Positions 16,751 to 25,339 of a DNA stretch of 64,000 nt are shown here, piece after piece. The stretch is from Nonomuraea jiangxiensis (GTDB lineage: Bacteria > Actinomycetota > Actinomycetes > Streptosporangiales > Streptosporangiaceae). Under the pieces are notes generated by a model. It was not told where the DNA came from, ran no database searches, and saw only the letters and a list, made by a program, of their open reading frames with translations. How positions within the stretch are numbered: the first letter of the stretch is position 1; every line of letters starts with the position of its first letter. The stretch is from contig NZ_FNDJ01000009.1 in NCBI RefSeq assembly GCF_900099965.1, positions 321,601 through 385,600 of the forward strand, given 5' to 3'. A program made the position numbers and the translations under genes.

Positions 16751-17211
16751 TCCTTTCGATAGGCGAGGGATGAATCAAACCGTGAAGATGGACCGTGAGC
16801 AGGTGACTCCATTGCAAGCAATTTTCTGCCACTTCGGGCAGCGGTGAGGGCTTGGATGTGACGTTTCCCTCCCACTGTGATCAGGGTCGCTCCACCCGGT
16901 ATCTGCCTATATCGCCGCGATTGGCGAAATGTGTCCAGTGCTTGAGAACCGGTGGGCTGATCTTGCGATGTTGGGTTACTCGCGGGTGCGCGCGGCCAGC
17001 ACTGCTCGATCGGCTCAGTATCGTGCCGCGACCGGCGAAAGAGGAGGGGAATTATGCCGCATCCCGCAGGAAAAGCACTGATCAGCGACTCGTGACAGCG
17101 TCAAAAGGGCTTCACGTGAGCGGCAGATCCAGCATTCTAGGCGTGGCCAGCAACTGGCCCGAGCATGGCCCTCATACTCACTGGTTCCCCCTTCTCCTTG
17201 AAGAGGTCTTC
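16751..17211. other. Intergenic stretch without a supported gene
   Basis: An open frame runs through this stretch into the next gene, but its translation is Cys/Arg-rich and not protein-like. Codon bias typical of the neighbours begins only after about 17212. No promoter, repeat or RNA is recognised. Confidence 0.5.
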
Positions 17212-18339
17212 GTGACTCGGTATGCCATCGACCGCGCCCATAACACGCTTCTCGCGCAGTGGAGCACCGGCATCGGCGACACCGCCACCGTCGTGGCCCG
17301 GCTTACACACGACCAGCTCCACCAGAACACGCGCCGGCTCGCTGCCGAGCTGACCCGCCTGTCCGACGTCTGCTGGCGCTCGTACACGCACCCGGCCACC
17401 GCCGCTGACCGGCACGGCCTTCACAGCCTCGGCTGGCACCGGCAGCAAGAACGTGACGCCTTCGCCAAGGTCCTCCCCGCCCTGATCGCCACCACGCGAG
17501 TCACCAACCAGCGGGTCGACACCAAGGTCGAGCACGCCGCCCACGCCGTCGCCCGTATCCTGCATGTGCTCGACACCTCCCAGCTCACCACGCAGGTCAC
17601 CACCGACGTCGCCGCCGAACTGGCCGCCATCGAACAAGCCGAACGCGGCGACCTGTCCGAACGCGCCCAGCAAGCCGTCGTCCTCAGCCGCGAAGACGCC
17701 TCACCCCTGCAGATCTCCCAAGCCGACGGCCTGCTGCACCAGAATCCCTTCGGCAGTCAGCCACTCTTCACCGAGGTGGATCCCACCGCGGCCGCCATCG
17801 CCGCCGCCCACTGGTTCTACGCCGCCGTCACCATCACCGCCCAGCACACCGGCCTGCACCCCATCCAGGTCGTCGCCGTCGCCGAGCAGCCCGACAAACC
17901 ACTCGCCATCGAAAGCCTCACCGACATCACCACCGCCATCAACGCCGGCGCCCGGGCCCGGCACGTGGTCATGCCCCTCATCCGCAACGCCCTCCACGTC
18001 GTCGAAGGCCACCTACGCGGCATCATCGAGATTCAACACCGCATCACCGCCGCCCAAGAACTCATCCACGCCGCCCACGCCGACCACCCCGAACTCGACC
18101 TCGGCCCTGACACCGTTCACCTGCCGCTCACCTCACTCAACCCCGCCCGGCCCGCCCCAGACCTGCTCGACAACCTGCTTCACGGCATCCACGCCTGCTG
18201 GGACCTCTACCAGCACCACAGCGACCCCCGACGCCCCCACCCCGCAAACATGGAAGTCGCGCAGCAAGACCAGCTCCGCCAGGCATTCCTCACCGCCACC
18301 CGGGAAGAAGCAGCCAACCGAAGTGAACGGCTGCTGTAA
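17212..18339 (+). CDS. Hypothetical protein, helical, unrecognised
   Basis: The GTG at 17212 is preceded by GAAGAGGT at good spacing and opens 375 residues with strong actinomycete codon bias. The product is Ala/His/Thr-rich and apparently all-helical, without signal peptide or clear membrane segments. A moderately hydrophobic stretch near IAAAHWFYAAVTITAQHTG is visible. I do not recognise the family. It lies between a decayed OLD-type gene and the MerR-MFS pair, so its neighbourhood gives no functional hint. Confidence 0.6.
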   Translation: MTRYAIDRAHNTLLAQWSTGIGDTATVVARLTHDQLHQNTRRLAAELTRLSDVCWRSYTHPATAADRHGLHSLGWHRQQERDAFAKVLPALIATTRVTNQRVDTKVEHAAHAVARILHVLDTSQLTTQVTTDVAAELAAIEQAERGDLSERAQQAVVLSREDASPLQISQADGLLHQNPFGSQPLFTEVDPTAAAIAAAHWFYAAVTITAQHTGLHPIQVVAVAEQPDKPLAIESLTDITTAINAGARARHVVMPLIRNALHVVEGHLRGIIEIQHRITAAQELIHAAHADHPELDLGPDTVHLPLTSLNPARPAPDLLDNLLHGIHACWDLYQHHSDPRRPHPANMEVAQQDQLRQAFLTATREEAANRSERLL

Positions 18340-18425
18340 CACGCCACAAGAGCATGGCGACCGCCGGAGGCGGCGACAGCAGAGCAGCCTGGCAACGCTG
18401 GGCTCATCAAGGGATGCGCGGGTGC

Positions 18426-18458
18426 TTGACCTTGACGCTAATGTCAGGCTCGTAGCGT
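18426..18458 (+). promoter_or_regulatory. MerR-type promoter of the merR-MFS operon
   Basis: TTGACC at 18426 is followed after about 19-20 bp by a weak -10 (around tagcgt, 18453). The imperfect dyad CTTGAC-N6-GTCAGG lies in the spacer. The long spacer with an internal dyad is the hallmark of MerR-activated promoters. The transcript would begin close to the first ATG. Confidence 0.5.
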
Positions 18459-18464
18459 CGTCTC

Positions 18465-18863
18465 ATGCCCATGGAGTTGGAGATGAGGATCGGCGAGCTC
18501 ACCCGTCGTACCGGGGTCAGCGCCCGCTCTTTGCGCTACTACGAGCAGCAGGGCCTGTTGTCGCCTGCCCGCGCCGAGAACGGCTACCGAGAGTACGACG
18601 AACTCGCCGCTATCCACGCGGTGAACATCAAGGATCTGATGGACCTCGCGCTCACCGTGGAAGACATCCGGGAGTTCAAGGAACGTGGCTGCCTGGACCG
18701 GCCCCTGAGCCGCCAGCCTCCCTGTGCGTCGGCGTTGTCCACCGTACGCGCCCGGCTGGAGAGCCTGGACGAGCGCATCGAGCGGCTGAGCCGGCTGCGC
18801 GAGCGCCTTGCCGCGCACGGTGAGGAGATCGAACGCGGCCTCGGTCTGGGCAAGGCGGTCTGA
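18465..18863 (+). CDS. MerR family transcriptional regulator
   Basis: This 132-residue regulator has an N-terminal winged helix (MRIGELTRRTGVSARSLRYYEQQGLLSP), a linker and a C-terminal coiled coil rich in Arg/Glu/Leu. Two cysteines, in RGC and PPC about 15 residues apart, could be ligand- or redox-sensing, but the spacing is not a known metal motif. The ATG at 18483 directly precedes the conserved domain. The ATG at 18465 lies near the predicted transcription start and could be leaderless. Its stop overlaps the MFS start, so it probably controls that exporter. Confidence 0.88.
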   Translation: MPMELEMRIGELTRRTGVSARSLRYYEQQGLLSPARAENGYREYDELAAIHAVNIKDLMDLALTVEDIREFKERGCLDRPLSRQPPCASALSTVRARLESLDERIERLSRLRERLAAHGEEIERGLGLGKAV

Positions 18864-20050
18864 TGGCCGTATCCGTCACGCGGGCCGGCTCCGGTACCGC
18901 GTCGATCAGCCGTGCCCTGCCGCTGGCCCTGGCCACGTTCGCGGGCGCCACCGGCGACATGGTGATCGCCGGTGTCCTGCCCGACATCGCCACCGACCTG
19001 CGCGTCGGCGAACCGCTGGCCGGGCAGCTCGTCACGGCCTACGCCATCGCCTTCGGCCTCGGCTCGCTGCTGATGGCGGTGGCCACGGCCCGGCTGCCCC
19101 GCCGTCCCGTGTTGTTCGCCGGGCTGGCCGTCTTCGTCGTGGCGAACGTTCTCGCGGCCTTCGCCCCCTCGTACGGGATCCTGATCGTGCTCCGGGTCGT
19201 CGGCGGGCTCGCCGCCGCGGCGAGCACCCCCGCGGCGATGGCCTCCGCCGCGATGATCGCGCCCGAGGACAGGCGTGGGCGCTACCTGAGCCTGGTCACC
19301 ACCGGCATCACCGCCGCCCTCGTGCTCGGCGTGCCGATCGGGACGTGGATCGGCGGTCAGTACGGCTGGCGTGCCACGATGCTGTTCGTCGCGGGGCTGG
19401 CGCTGATCGCGCTGGTCGGGACCTTCGCCGTGCCCAAGGTGGGGGCACCGCCGTGGGAGGGGCTGCGGGCCCAGCTCGCGCCGCTCACCCAGAGCTCGGT
19501 GCTGCGCGTGGTCATCGCCCTGATCATCAGCGGTACGGGCGGGCTGATGCTCCTCGCCTACATGTTCCCGATCTTCCGTACCGCGGGCGGCGTCGACTAC
19601 CAGGCGATGTCGGTGCTGTTCACGATTCACGGCATCGCGGGCACGGTCGCGGCCTGGCTCGGCGGGCGCGGATCCGACCGGATCGGCCCTCACCGTACCC
19701 TCCTGCTCGCCTTCGCCGGATACGCGGTGTTCCTCGTGGCGACCGCGGCGGTGACCTGGGCCGGCGGCATGCCCATCGCTGTCCTCGGCGCCGCGGCGAT
19801 CCTCTTGGCGCTGGCCGGGTGGGCGGTCAACCCGCCTCTGCAGTCGATGATGTACACCTTAGCCCCCGGGGCCGCCGCGCAGGCGATGGCGCTGGCCACC
19901 TGCGCGATGTTCATCGGCGCCTCGCTCGGCGGGGTGCTGGGCGGCGTGCTGCTGGCCACGGTGGGCGCGGCGGGCATCCCGCTGGCGGGCGGCCTCCTGG
20001 TGCTCGCCGCCATACCGATCCTGCCCCGCGTCGGCCGGGGGCGCGACTGA
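18863..20050 (+). CDS. MFS transporter, DHA1 drug-efflux type
   Basis: This 395-residue integral membrane protein has about 12 hydrophobic helices. The usual MFS A-motif region is modified, between TM2 and TM3 (MAVATARLPRRPVL). A second-half loop, LGGRGSDRIGPHR, corresponds to the repeat of that motif. Similarity in pattern is to AraJ/chloramphenicol-resistance type exporters. It starts within the MerR stop codon (TGATG), indicating coupled expression, and the MerR protein is its likely activator. Substrate is unknown. Confidence 0.88.
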   Translation: MAVSVTRAGSGTASISRALPLALATFAGATGDMVIAGVLPDIATDLRVGEPLAGQLVTAYAIAFGLGSLLMAVATARLPRRPVLFAGLAVFVVANVLAAFAPSYGILIVLRVVGGLAAAASTPAAMASAAMIAPEDRRGRYLSLVTTGITAALVLGVPIGTWIGGQYGWRATMLFVAGLALIALVGTFAVPKVGAPPWEGLRAQLAPLTQSSVLRVVIALIISGTGGLMLLAYMFPIFRTAGGVDYQAMSVLFTIHGIAGTVAAWLGGRGSDRIGPHRTLLLAFAGYAVFLVATAAVTWAGGMPIAVLGAAAILLALAGWAVNPPLQSMMYTLAPGAAAQAMALATCAMFIGASLGGVLGGVLLATVGAAGIPLAGGLLVLAAIPILPRVGRGRD

Positions 20051-20197
20051 GGCTCCGGCGTGCACGTCCCTTCCAACCACCGGGAGGCTATGAAACTCCT
20101 GTGGCAGCGCCGTTTCGTTACCACGAGGCTGCGCTCTCCTCGTTGGAAAGACGCGGGCGAATGCGGTGTAGGTCGGCGTACAACGCCGATGCCCCGT

Positions 20198-20362
20198 GCC
20201 GAGGTCCTCCTCGGGAAGGTAGAGCCGAGTGCTCGCCACGGCATGCGCCACGTCGTCCGCGAGATATACCCACCGGCCGCCTGGCAACGTGTAACCACCG
20301 CGTTGGACGGTGGCGACCGTGTCTCGTGCGATCGCGCGCAGCCGGGTACACATGATCCGCAT
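20198..20362 (-). pseudogene. TIGR02452 (microbial PARG-like) protein, N-terminal fragment
   Basis: Read leftward from 20362 the sequence gives CTRLRAIARDTVATVQRGGY followed by a GGRWVYLADDVAHAV block and STRLYLPEE. This matches in style the N-terminus of TIGR02452/DUF2263 proteins (microbial poly-ADP-ribose glycohydrolase family). After about 55 residues the similarity ends, and the frame runs antisense into the MFS gene. The macrodomain core is missing. This fragment accounts for most of the 377-bp gap between the MFS and YciO genes. Confidence 0.5.
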
Positions 20363-20427
20363 GGTGGCATCCCGGCGAGTAGGGCGCGTGTCATGTGCTG
20401 AGGTGGTTCGCTCCTAAGATCCCAGGT

Positions 20428-21048
20428 GTGGCCAAGTACTTTGATTTGCATCCGGACAATCCCCAGCCTCGCCTGATCAGTCAGGTCGTCGATCTCCTGC
20501 GTTCGGACGGGCTGATCGCATATCCGACCGACTCGTGCTACGCCCTGGGGTGCCGGCTGGGCAACAAGGAGGGCATCGAGCGGATCAGGGAGATCCGCAG
20601 GCTCGGCAGCGACCACCACTTCACTCTGATCTGCAGGGACTTCGCCCAGATCGGCCAGTTCGTTCATGTGAGCAATGCGGTGTTCCGGCTGGTCAAGGCG
20701 GCGACTCCGGGCGGTTACACGTTCATTCTGCCCGCGACCAAGGAGGTGCCGCGGCGGTTGCTGCATCCCCGGAAGAAGACGGTCGGCGTCCGGATTCCTG
20801 ATCATGTTGTCCCGCAGGCGCTGCTGGACGAACTCGGCGAGCCGCTGCTGTCGAGCACCCTGCTGCTCCCCGACGAGACCGAAGCCATGACCCAGGGCTG
20901 GGAGATCAAGGAAAGGCTCGACTACGTGGTGGACGCCGTCATCGACGCCGGCGAATGCGGCGCCACCCCGACGACCGTCATCGACCTCTCGCAGGACGAG
21001 CCCGAGATCCTGCGCCGGGGCACGGGCGACCCATCCCTCTTCGAATAA
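20428..21048 (+). CDS. YciO/Sua5/TsaC family (L-threonylcarbamoyladenylate synthase-like) protein
   Basis: This 206-residue YrdC-domain protein starts at GTG with AKYFDLHPDNPQPRLISQ, closely matching the E. coli YciO start. That favours this codon over an in-frame ATG 33 bases upstream. GLIAYPTDSCYALGC is the family's nucleotide-binding opening. TsaC/Sua5 makes threonylcarbamoyl-AMP for tRNA t6A37. YciO-type members are paralogues whose physiological role is less clear, so a direct tRNA role is not certain. Confidence 0.88.
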   Translation: MAKYFDLHPDNPQPRLISQVVDLLRSDGLIAYPTDSCYALGCRLGNKEGIERIREIRRLGSDHHFTLICRDFAQIGQFVHVSNAVFRLVKAATPGGYTFILPATKEVPRRLLHPRKKTVGVRIPDHVVPQALLDELGEPLLSSTLLLPDETEAMTQGWEIKERLDYVVDAVIDAGECGATPTTVIDLSQDEPEILRRGTGDPSLFE

Positions 21049-21296
21049 GCGTGACCCGGGCTCCTGGCGTGCCGCTGGATTGTGCTGGTGGGGATCGGCG
21101 TTCCTGACATGATCTCCCCGGCCTGCCGTCTCCCAAAGATGTCACCCCTTCGGGTTGTTCTCTCCAAGGGCCAGAAAAGTCCCAATCACCGCAAAGGGCC
21201 CCACTGACCGCTCACGCGGGGCATATAGCACCTGTCAGGCGCTTTGCCTGCCGCGAGCGGAGTTCTCTTGGCCCCCGCCTTGAGCAGGAGGTAGGG

Positions 21297-23195
21297 ATGG
21301 TCACGAGACGGGGGTTCCTGAGGGCCGGGGCCGGTGGAGTCGTCCTCCTCACCTCTCGCCCGGTGCTCCGAAGCGGCCTGATGAATCCCGCGTCCATCGC
21401 CAAGTACGTCGTCCCCCTGCCGGTGCCCTCCGTCATGCCGGCCGCCTCCAAGGAGGGCCCGGCCGACCGGTACGTGATCGGCGTACGGCGGCTCCGGCTG
21501 CAGATCCTGCCGCCCGGCAGCCCGGCCACGACGGTACTGGGCTATGGAGCGGTGGGGAGACCACGGAGCTTCGGCAGCCCGGCCCTCACCATGGAGGCCA
21601 GAGTCGGCCGTCCGGTACGGGTCAAGTGGGTGAACGAGCTGGTCGACGGCCGGCAGAGGGCCCTTCCCCATCCCCTGCCGGTGGACCCGACACTGCACTG
21701 GGCCAACCCACCCGGCGGAAGGGCCAGACGCGACTCGCGTCCCGCCTTCACCACCACACCGGGCCGTTACCCCGGGCCGGTCCCGATCGTCACGCACCTG
21801 CACGGCGGACACAACTTCGACCACAGCGACGGCCATCCCGAGGCGTGGTTCCTGCCCGCGGCACGCGACATCCCGGACGGGTATGCCACCGAGGGATCGC
21901 AGTACGCCGATTTCGCCGCTTCCTTCACCGACCAGCACGAGCGCTCCTGGAGCCCGGGATCGGCGGTCTTCCACTACGACAACGACCAACGGGCCGCGAC
22001 CATGTGGTTCCACGACCACACGCTCGGCATCACCCGGCTGAACGTCTACGCCGGGCTGGCCGGCTTCTACCTGCTGCGCGGCGGGCCGGGCGACCTCGCG
22101 CCGGGCCTCCTACCGGGTCCCGCCACCGCCTCTGGAGCGGCGGGCGGCCAAGGCGTATACGAGATACCGATAGTCATCCAGGACAGGACGTTCGCGGCCG
22201 ACGGCTCGCTCTTCTACCCGGCGAGTCGCAGGCAGTTCGACCGGTTCGCCGGACCGTACATTCCCCACAGTGATATATCGCCCATCTGGAACCCCGAGTT
22301 CTACGGCACCACCATGATGGTCAACGGCCGTACCTGGCCGTATCTGGCGGTCCAGCCACGCCGCTACCGGTTCCGGTTCCTCAACGGGTGCAACAGCCGC
22401 TTCCTCGCCTTGAAGATCGTCACGAATCCGCTGGCTCGCCGGCCCGCGTCCGCCGCCCTGCCCTTCTGGCAGCTCGGATCAGACGGAGGGTTCCTGCCCG
22501 CGCCGATCGAACTCGGGGAGATCCTGCTGGCCCCGGCGGAACGCGCCGACGTGATCGCCGACTTCACCGGCGTACGTCCGGGGACGGAGCTGTACCTGGT
22601 CAACGAAGCCCCCGACGGACCCTTCCGCGGCCAGCGCGCCGCGACCCCGGCCGACCCCGCGACCACAGGGCAGGTCCTGAAGTTCGCGGTCGGCCCGTTG
22701 ACGGCACCGGACCGCACGGTGCCACCGGCAGAGCTCACGCTGCCCACCCTCACCCCGTTCGGTACGGCGAGTGTGACCCGTCAGGTGGCGCTGCTGGAGC
22801 GGGCCTCGAAGAGCGTGGCCGGCGTGGGACCGGCGGTCGCGCTCCTGGGCACCCTGGAGAAAGGCGGCACGGCGAAAATGTGGTCCGATCCCATCACCGA
22901 GAACCCGGCCGTCGGCGCCACCGAGACGTGGGAGATCCACAACTTCACCATGGACGCCCATCCGATCCACGTTCACGAGGTGCCGTTCCAGGTCGTCGAC
23001 CGCCGGCCGTTCCACGGCTCCGCCCGGCCGCCGGAGACCTGGGAACGCGGCTTCAAGGACACCGTCATCGCCTACCCGAATCAGATCACCCGGATCAAGG
23101 CCACCTTCGACCGGCCCGGCCTGTTCGTCTGGCACTGCCACATCCTCGAACACGAGGACAACGAGATGATGCGCCCCTATCGCATCGGCCCATGA
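21297..23195 (+). CDS. Multicopper oxidase, CotA/bilirubin-oxidase type, Tat-exported
   Basis: This 632-residue three-cupredoxin oxidase begins with a twin-arginine signal (TRRGFLRAGAGG). All four copper-ligand blocks are present: HLHGGHN, WFHDHTLG, HPIHVHEVPF and HCHILEHEDNEMM. The last carries the His-Cys-His type 1 site and an axial Met near its end. Enzymes of this group oxidise phenols, bilirubin or metals with reduction of oxygen to water. An AGGAGGT site lies upstream of the chosen ATG. The gene stands alone and is convergent with the glycosyltransferase gene. Confidence 0.93.
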   Translation: MVTRRGFLRAGAGGVVLLTSRPVLRSGLMNPASIAKYVVPLPVPSVMPAASKEGPADRYVIGVRRLRLQILPPGSPATTVLGYGAVGRPRSFGSPALTMEARVGRPVRVKWVNELVDGRQRALPHPLPVDPTLHWANPPGGRARRDSRPAFTTTPGRYPGPVPIVTHLHGGHNFDHSDGHPEAWFLPAARDIPDGYATEGSQYADFAASFTDQHERSWSPGSAVFHYDNDQRAATMWFHDHTLGITRLNVYAGLAGFYLLRGGPGDLAPGLLPGPATASGAAGGQGVYEIPIVIQDRTFAADGSLFYPASRRQFDRFAGPYIPHSDISPIWNPEFYGTTMMVNGRTWPYLAVQPRRYRFRFLNGCNSRFLALKIVTNPLARRPASAALPFWQLGSDGGFLPAPIELGEILLAPAERADVIADFTGVRPGTELYLVNEAPDGPFRGQRAATPADPATTGQVLKFAVGPLTAPDRTVPPAELTLPTLTPFGTASVTRQVALLERASKSVAGVGPAVALLGTLEKGGTAKMWSDPITENPAVGATETWEIHNFTMDAHPIHVHEVPFQVVDRRPFHGSARPPETWERGFKDTVIAYPNQITRIKATFDRPGLFVWHCHILEHEDNEMMRPYRIGP

Positions 23196-23260
23196 GCACC
23201 ACGTCCGCCGGGACGGCTCCCACGCTCCGCACACGCGGCGCGGCGGCGTCGTACGTATGG

Positions 23261-24148
23261 CTAGTCGATGGGAGCCGGTGACGGTCGCGGGAGGTCCAGG
23301 GATCTGCGGGCGGTCTCGACGGCCTTGGGAAGGCGACGCCGGTTCGCCAGGGCACGAGGCAGCCGGGGAAGCGTGTCGCGCAGGCCCCGGCGGCTGTGCT
23401 TGCCAGCACGTACGGCGTGCAGCACCGCGCGAGCCACCATCGGCCATGGCCTGCGCAACACCGCGGTGAGCACCGCGTTACGGGCGGAAAGTGCCTGCCG
23501 GTGGCTCCCGTCCCGGACCGGGGACGGGTGATGGTGGGCGACGATCTCCTCGACGTAGGCCAGTCCCCAGCCCGCCGCGGCCAGGTCGAGCGCCAGGCGT
23601 TCCTCTTCACCCTGGAAGAAGACCACCTCGTCGAACCCCCCGGCCGCCAGGAACGCCTCCCGCCTGACCACCGCGCCGCAGGCGAGGAAGCCCAGGATGG
23701 CGGGGCCGGGCAGGGTGGGAGCCGTGCCGAGCGGGGCGGTGGCCATGGCGGTGCAGATCGGGTCGAGCCGCTCTTCCGGGCCGACCAGCATGCGTGCGGC
23801 AAGCACCGCCAGGCGGGGATGCGCGTCCAGCACCTCGGCGGCGCGCCGCAACGCACCCGGCGCCCACCAGGAGTCGTCGTCGGCGAAGGCCACGTACGGC
23901 GTCGTCGCCAGCTCCACTCCGAGGTTGCGTGCCGGGGCGCCCAGGTTCCTGCCGGCTGTGACGACGGTGACGTCGGGGAAGCTCCGGCGGACGAATTCCG
24001 GGGTCCCGTCGGTGGAGCCGTTGTCGACCAGGATGACCGGACCCTCATGGCGCGGCAGTGAGCGGGCGAGGTCAGCCCGGCGGTCGCGGGTGGCCACGAC
24101 CACGCTCACGCGGGGGCTTCCGGGCTGTGAAGCCTTGAGGTGAACCAC
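23261..24148 (-). CDS. Family 2 glycosyltransferase
   Basis: This 295-residue GT2 enzyme starts at GTG. It shows the nucleotide-sugar fold opening VSVVVATRDR, DNGSTDGTPEFV, the metal-binding block AFADDDSWW and an acceptor-region block FQGEEERLALDLAAAGW. No membrane segment is visible, so it is probably cytoplasmic or peripheral. It starts 6 bp after the flavodoxin-like gene and may be cotranscribed with it. Donor and acceptor are unknown. Confidence 0.85.
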   Translation of the reverse strand: MVHLKASQPGSPRVSVVVATRDRRADLARSLPRHEGPVILVDNGSTDGTPEFVRRSFPDVTVVTAGRNLGAPARNLGVELATTPYVAFADDDSWWAPGALRRAAEVLDAHPRLAVLAARMLVGPEERLDPICTAMATAPLGTAPTLPGPAILGFLACGAVVRREAFLAAGGFDEVVFFQGEEERLALDLAAAGWGLAYVEEIVAHHHPSPVRDGSHRQALSARNAVLTAVLRRPWPMVARAVLHAVRAGKHSRRGLRDTLPRLPRALANRRRLPKAVETARRSLDLPRPSPAPID

Positions 24149-24154
24149 GGCGGC

Positions 24155-24568
24155 CTACTCCGGCGGGGCCGGCACCGGCTGGGCTGCCAGCGCCTCCGCG
24201 ACGGCGTACAGGTTGGAGGCCATCGCGCGGGCGGTCTTGTGGGACCAGTCGCGCCCCTGTTCGGAGTCCAGGATCGCGTCCATCCGCTCGATCACCCGCT
24301 GGGCCGGCGACGACGGGTGTCCCACCCAGGTGGGGGTGGCGACAATGGGGATCTCGGCATCGAGCAGGCTGCGGTGGATCCTCGGCCAGCCGTCGCCCTG
24401 CCCCATGTCGGTCTGCACCCCGGGCAGGATGTTCTCGTCCACTACCCGGTATGTCGTGATCCCGACTCCCCGCGCGCGTGGTTCGCCGGCGACCACATCG
24501 GCCGGCGTCTCCGTGTTCGACGGTTCGGGCGCCGACTTCAGCGTGCAATTGACGACAACGGCCCGCAT
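24155..24568 (-). CDS. Flavodoxin/NADPH-dependent FMN reductase family protein with internal deletion
   Basis: The 137-residue protein begins VVVNCTLKSAPEPSNTET and contains ATPTWVGHPSS, the first two FMN-site regions of this flavodoxin-like family. It then passes from RVIERMDAILDSE directly to DWSHKTARAMASNLYAVAEAL, which is the C-terminal helix of relatives. Members I know of have about 195-200 residues and contain a GNEDGAHH loop in between. An in-frame loss of roughly 60 residues is inferred. It may bind flavin poorly or not at all. Confidence 0.7.
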   Translation of the reverse strand: MRAVVVNCTLKSAPEPSNTETPADVVAGEPRARGVGITTYRVVDENILPGVQTDMGQGDGWPRIHRSLLDAEIPIVATPTWVGHPSSPAQRVIERMDAILDSEQGRDWSHKTARAMASNLYAVAEALAAQPVPAPPE

Positions 24569-24697
24569 ACGGCGGCCTCCACGCAGTGATCGGTTCGATA
24601 CGGTTCACCCCCCATACCCGCGACGGGATGAGTAAACGGCGATCATCCCGATGGCGGCGGGAGGATAGGCAGGCCGTGTCACGGGCAGGTGGGAGGC

Positions 24698-24913
24698 ATG
24701 CGAGAAGTGGTCACCGTGACACCCTGCGAGGACGGCCCGCTGCTTCTGCGCGGACCTTTCGAGTTGCTCACCCAGAGCGGGGAGCGGATCGACGCCGGCC
24801 GGGCGACGGTGGCGCTGTGCCGTTGCGGCTTGTCGTCGGTCAAGCCGTACTGTGACGGTTCCCACAAGACCGCCGGCTTCCGCGCCACCAGCGAGCCCGA
24901 ACCACCGGCGTAG
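24698..24913 (+). CDS. CDGSH-type iron-sulfur protein
   Basis: This is a small (71 residues from this ATG) mitoNEET-type protein. The cluster motif reads LCRCGLSSVKPYCDGSHKTAGF, so C-x-C...C-x3-H provides three Cys and one His for a labile 2Fe-2S cluster. GGGAGG sits only one base before the ATG, so starts at GTG 24689 or GTG 24707 are also possible. The role is electron transfer or cluster transfer. It lies upstream of a small membrane protein gene on the same strand. Confidence 0.85.
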   Translation: MREVVTVTPCEDGPLLLRGPFELLTQSGERIDAGRATVALCRCGLSSVKPYCDGSHKTAGFRATSEPEPPA

Positions 24914-24974
24914 CCGCCTGGCGGAAGAGACGCGGAGTTCGCGGGGCAGGGCTCGTGGTTGAGAGGTGAACGCG

Positions 24975-25328
24975 ATGAACGCTCGACATGACGATCCTGA
25001 CGACGAGTTCTTCGCTCCCGTGCTGCGGAATCCGCCGCGTGCCGATGAGGACGGGCCGGTGAGCGACACCGGCGTACCGGGCGTCCGTGGTGGTGGCCCG
25101 GCCAGGTGGTCGAAGGCGCCGCCACCCCCGACGATGATGGGTGTCCGCCTGCTGGCGGCGGCCTTGGGGTTGCTGGTCGGAGTCGTCCTGGCCGTGCTGG
25201 CCGTGGTGGCCGGTCAGCTGCCGCTGGCCATCCTGCCCGCCGTCGTGGCGCTGGCTTCTGGCGCGTACCTGGTGGTGTTCAGCGTGCGGCGTTCCAGATC
25301 CGATGGGGGCCCACCGACCTTCGGCTGA
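24975..25328 (+). CDS. Small two-helix membrane protein, unknown function
   Basis: The 117-residue product has an acidic, proline-rich cytoplasmic N-terminus (HDDPDDEFF...) and then two adjacent hydrophobic helices. These begin with VRLLAAALGLLVGVVLAVLA and LPLAILPAVVALASGAYLVV. A short basic tail follows. GAGAGG precedes the chosen ATG by 8 bases, while a GTG 9 bases upstream is less favoured. No family is recognised. It follows the CDGSH gene by 61 bp and may share its transcript. Confidence 0.65.
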   Translation: MNARHDDPDDEFFAPVLRNPPRADEDGPVSDTGVPGVRGGGPARWSKAPPPPTMMGVRLLAAALGLLVGVVLAVLAVVAGQLPLAILPAVVALASGAYLVVFSVRRSRSDGGPPTFG

Positions 25329-25339
25329 ACCCCGGTCGG

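Noticed and set aside
16852..17211. N-terminal extension of the gene at 17212
   Set aside because: The frame is open, but the translation is Cys/Arg-rich without coding bias, and a good ribosome site precedes the GTG at 17212.
21168..21183. DosR/OsdR-like box (GGGCCAGAAAAGTCCC) upstream of the multicopper oxidase
   Set aside because: The spacing between half sites is 2 bp longer than the known consensus and only one half site fits; too weak to call in GC-rich DNA.
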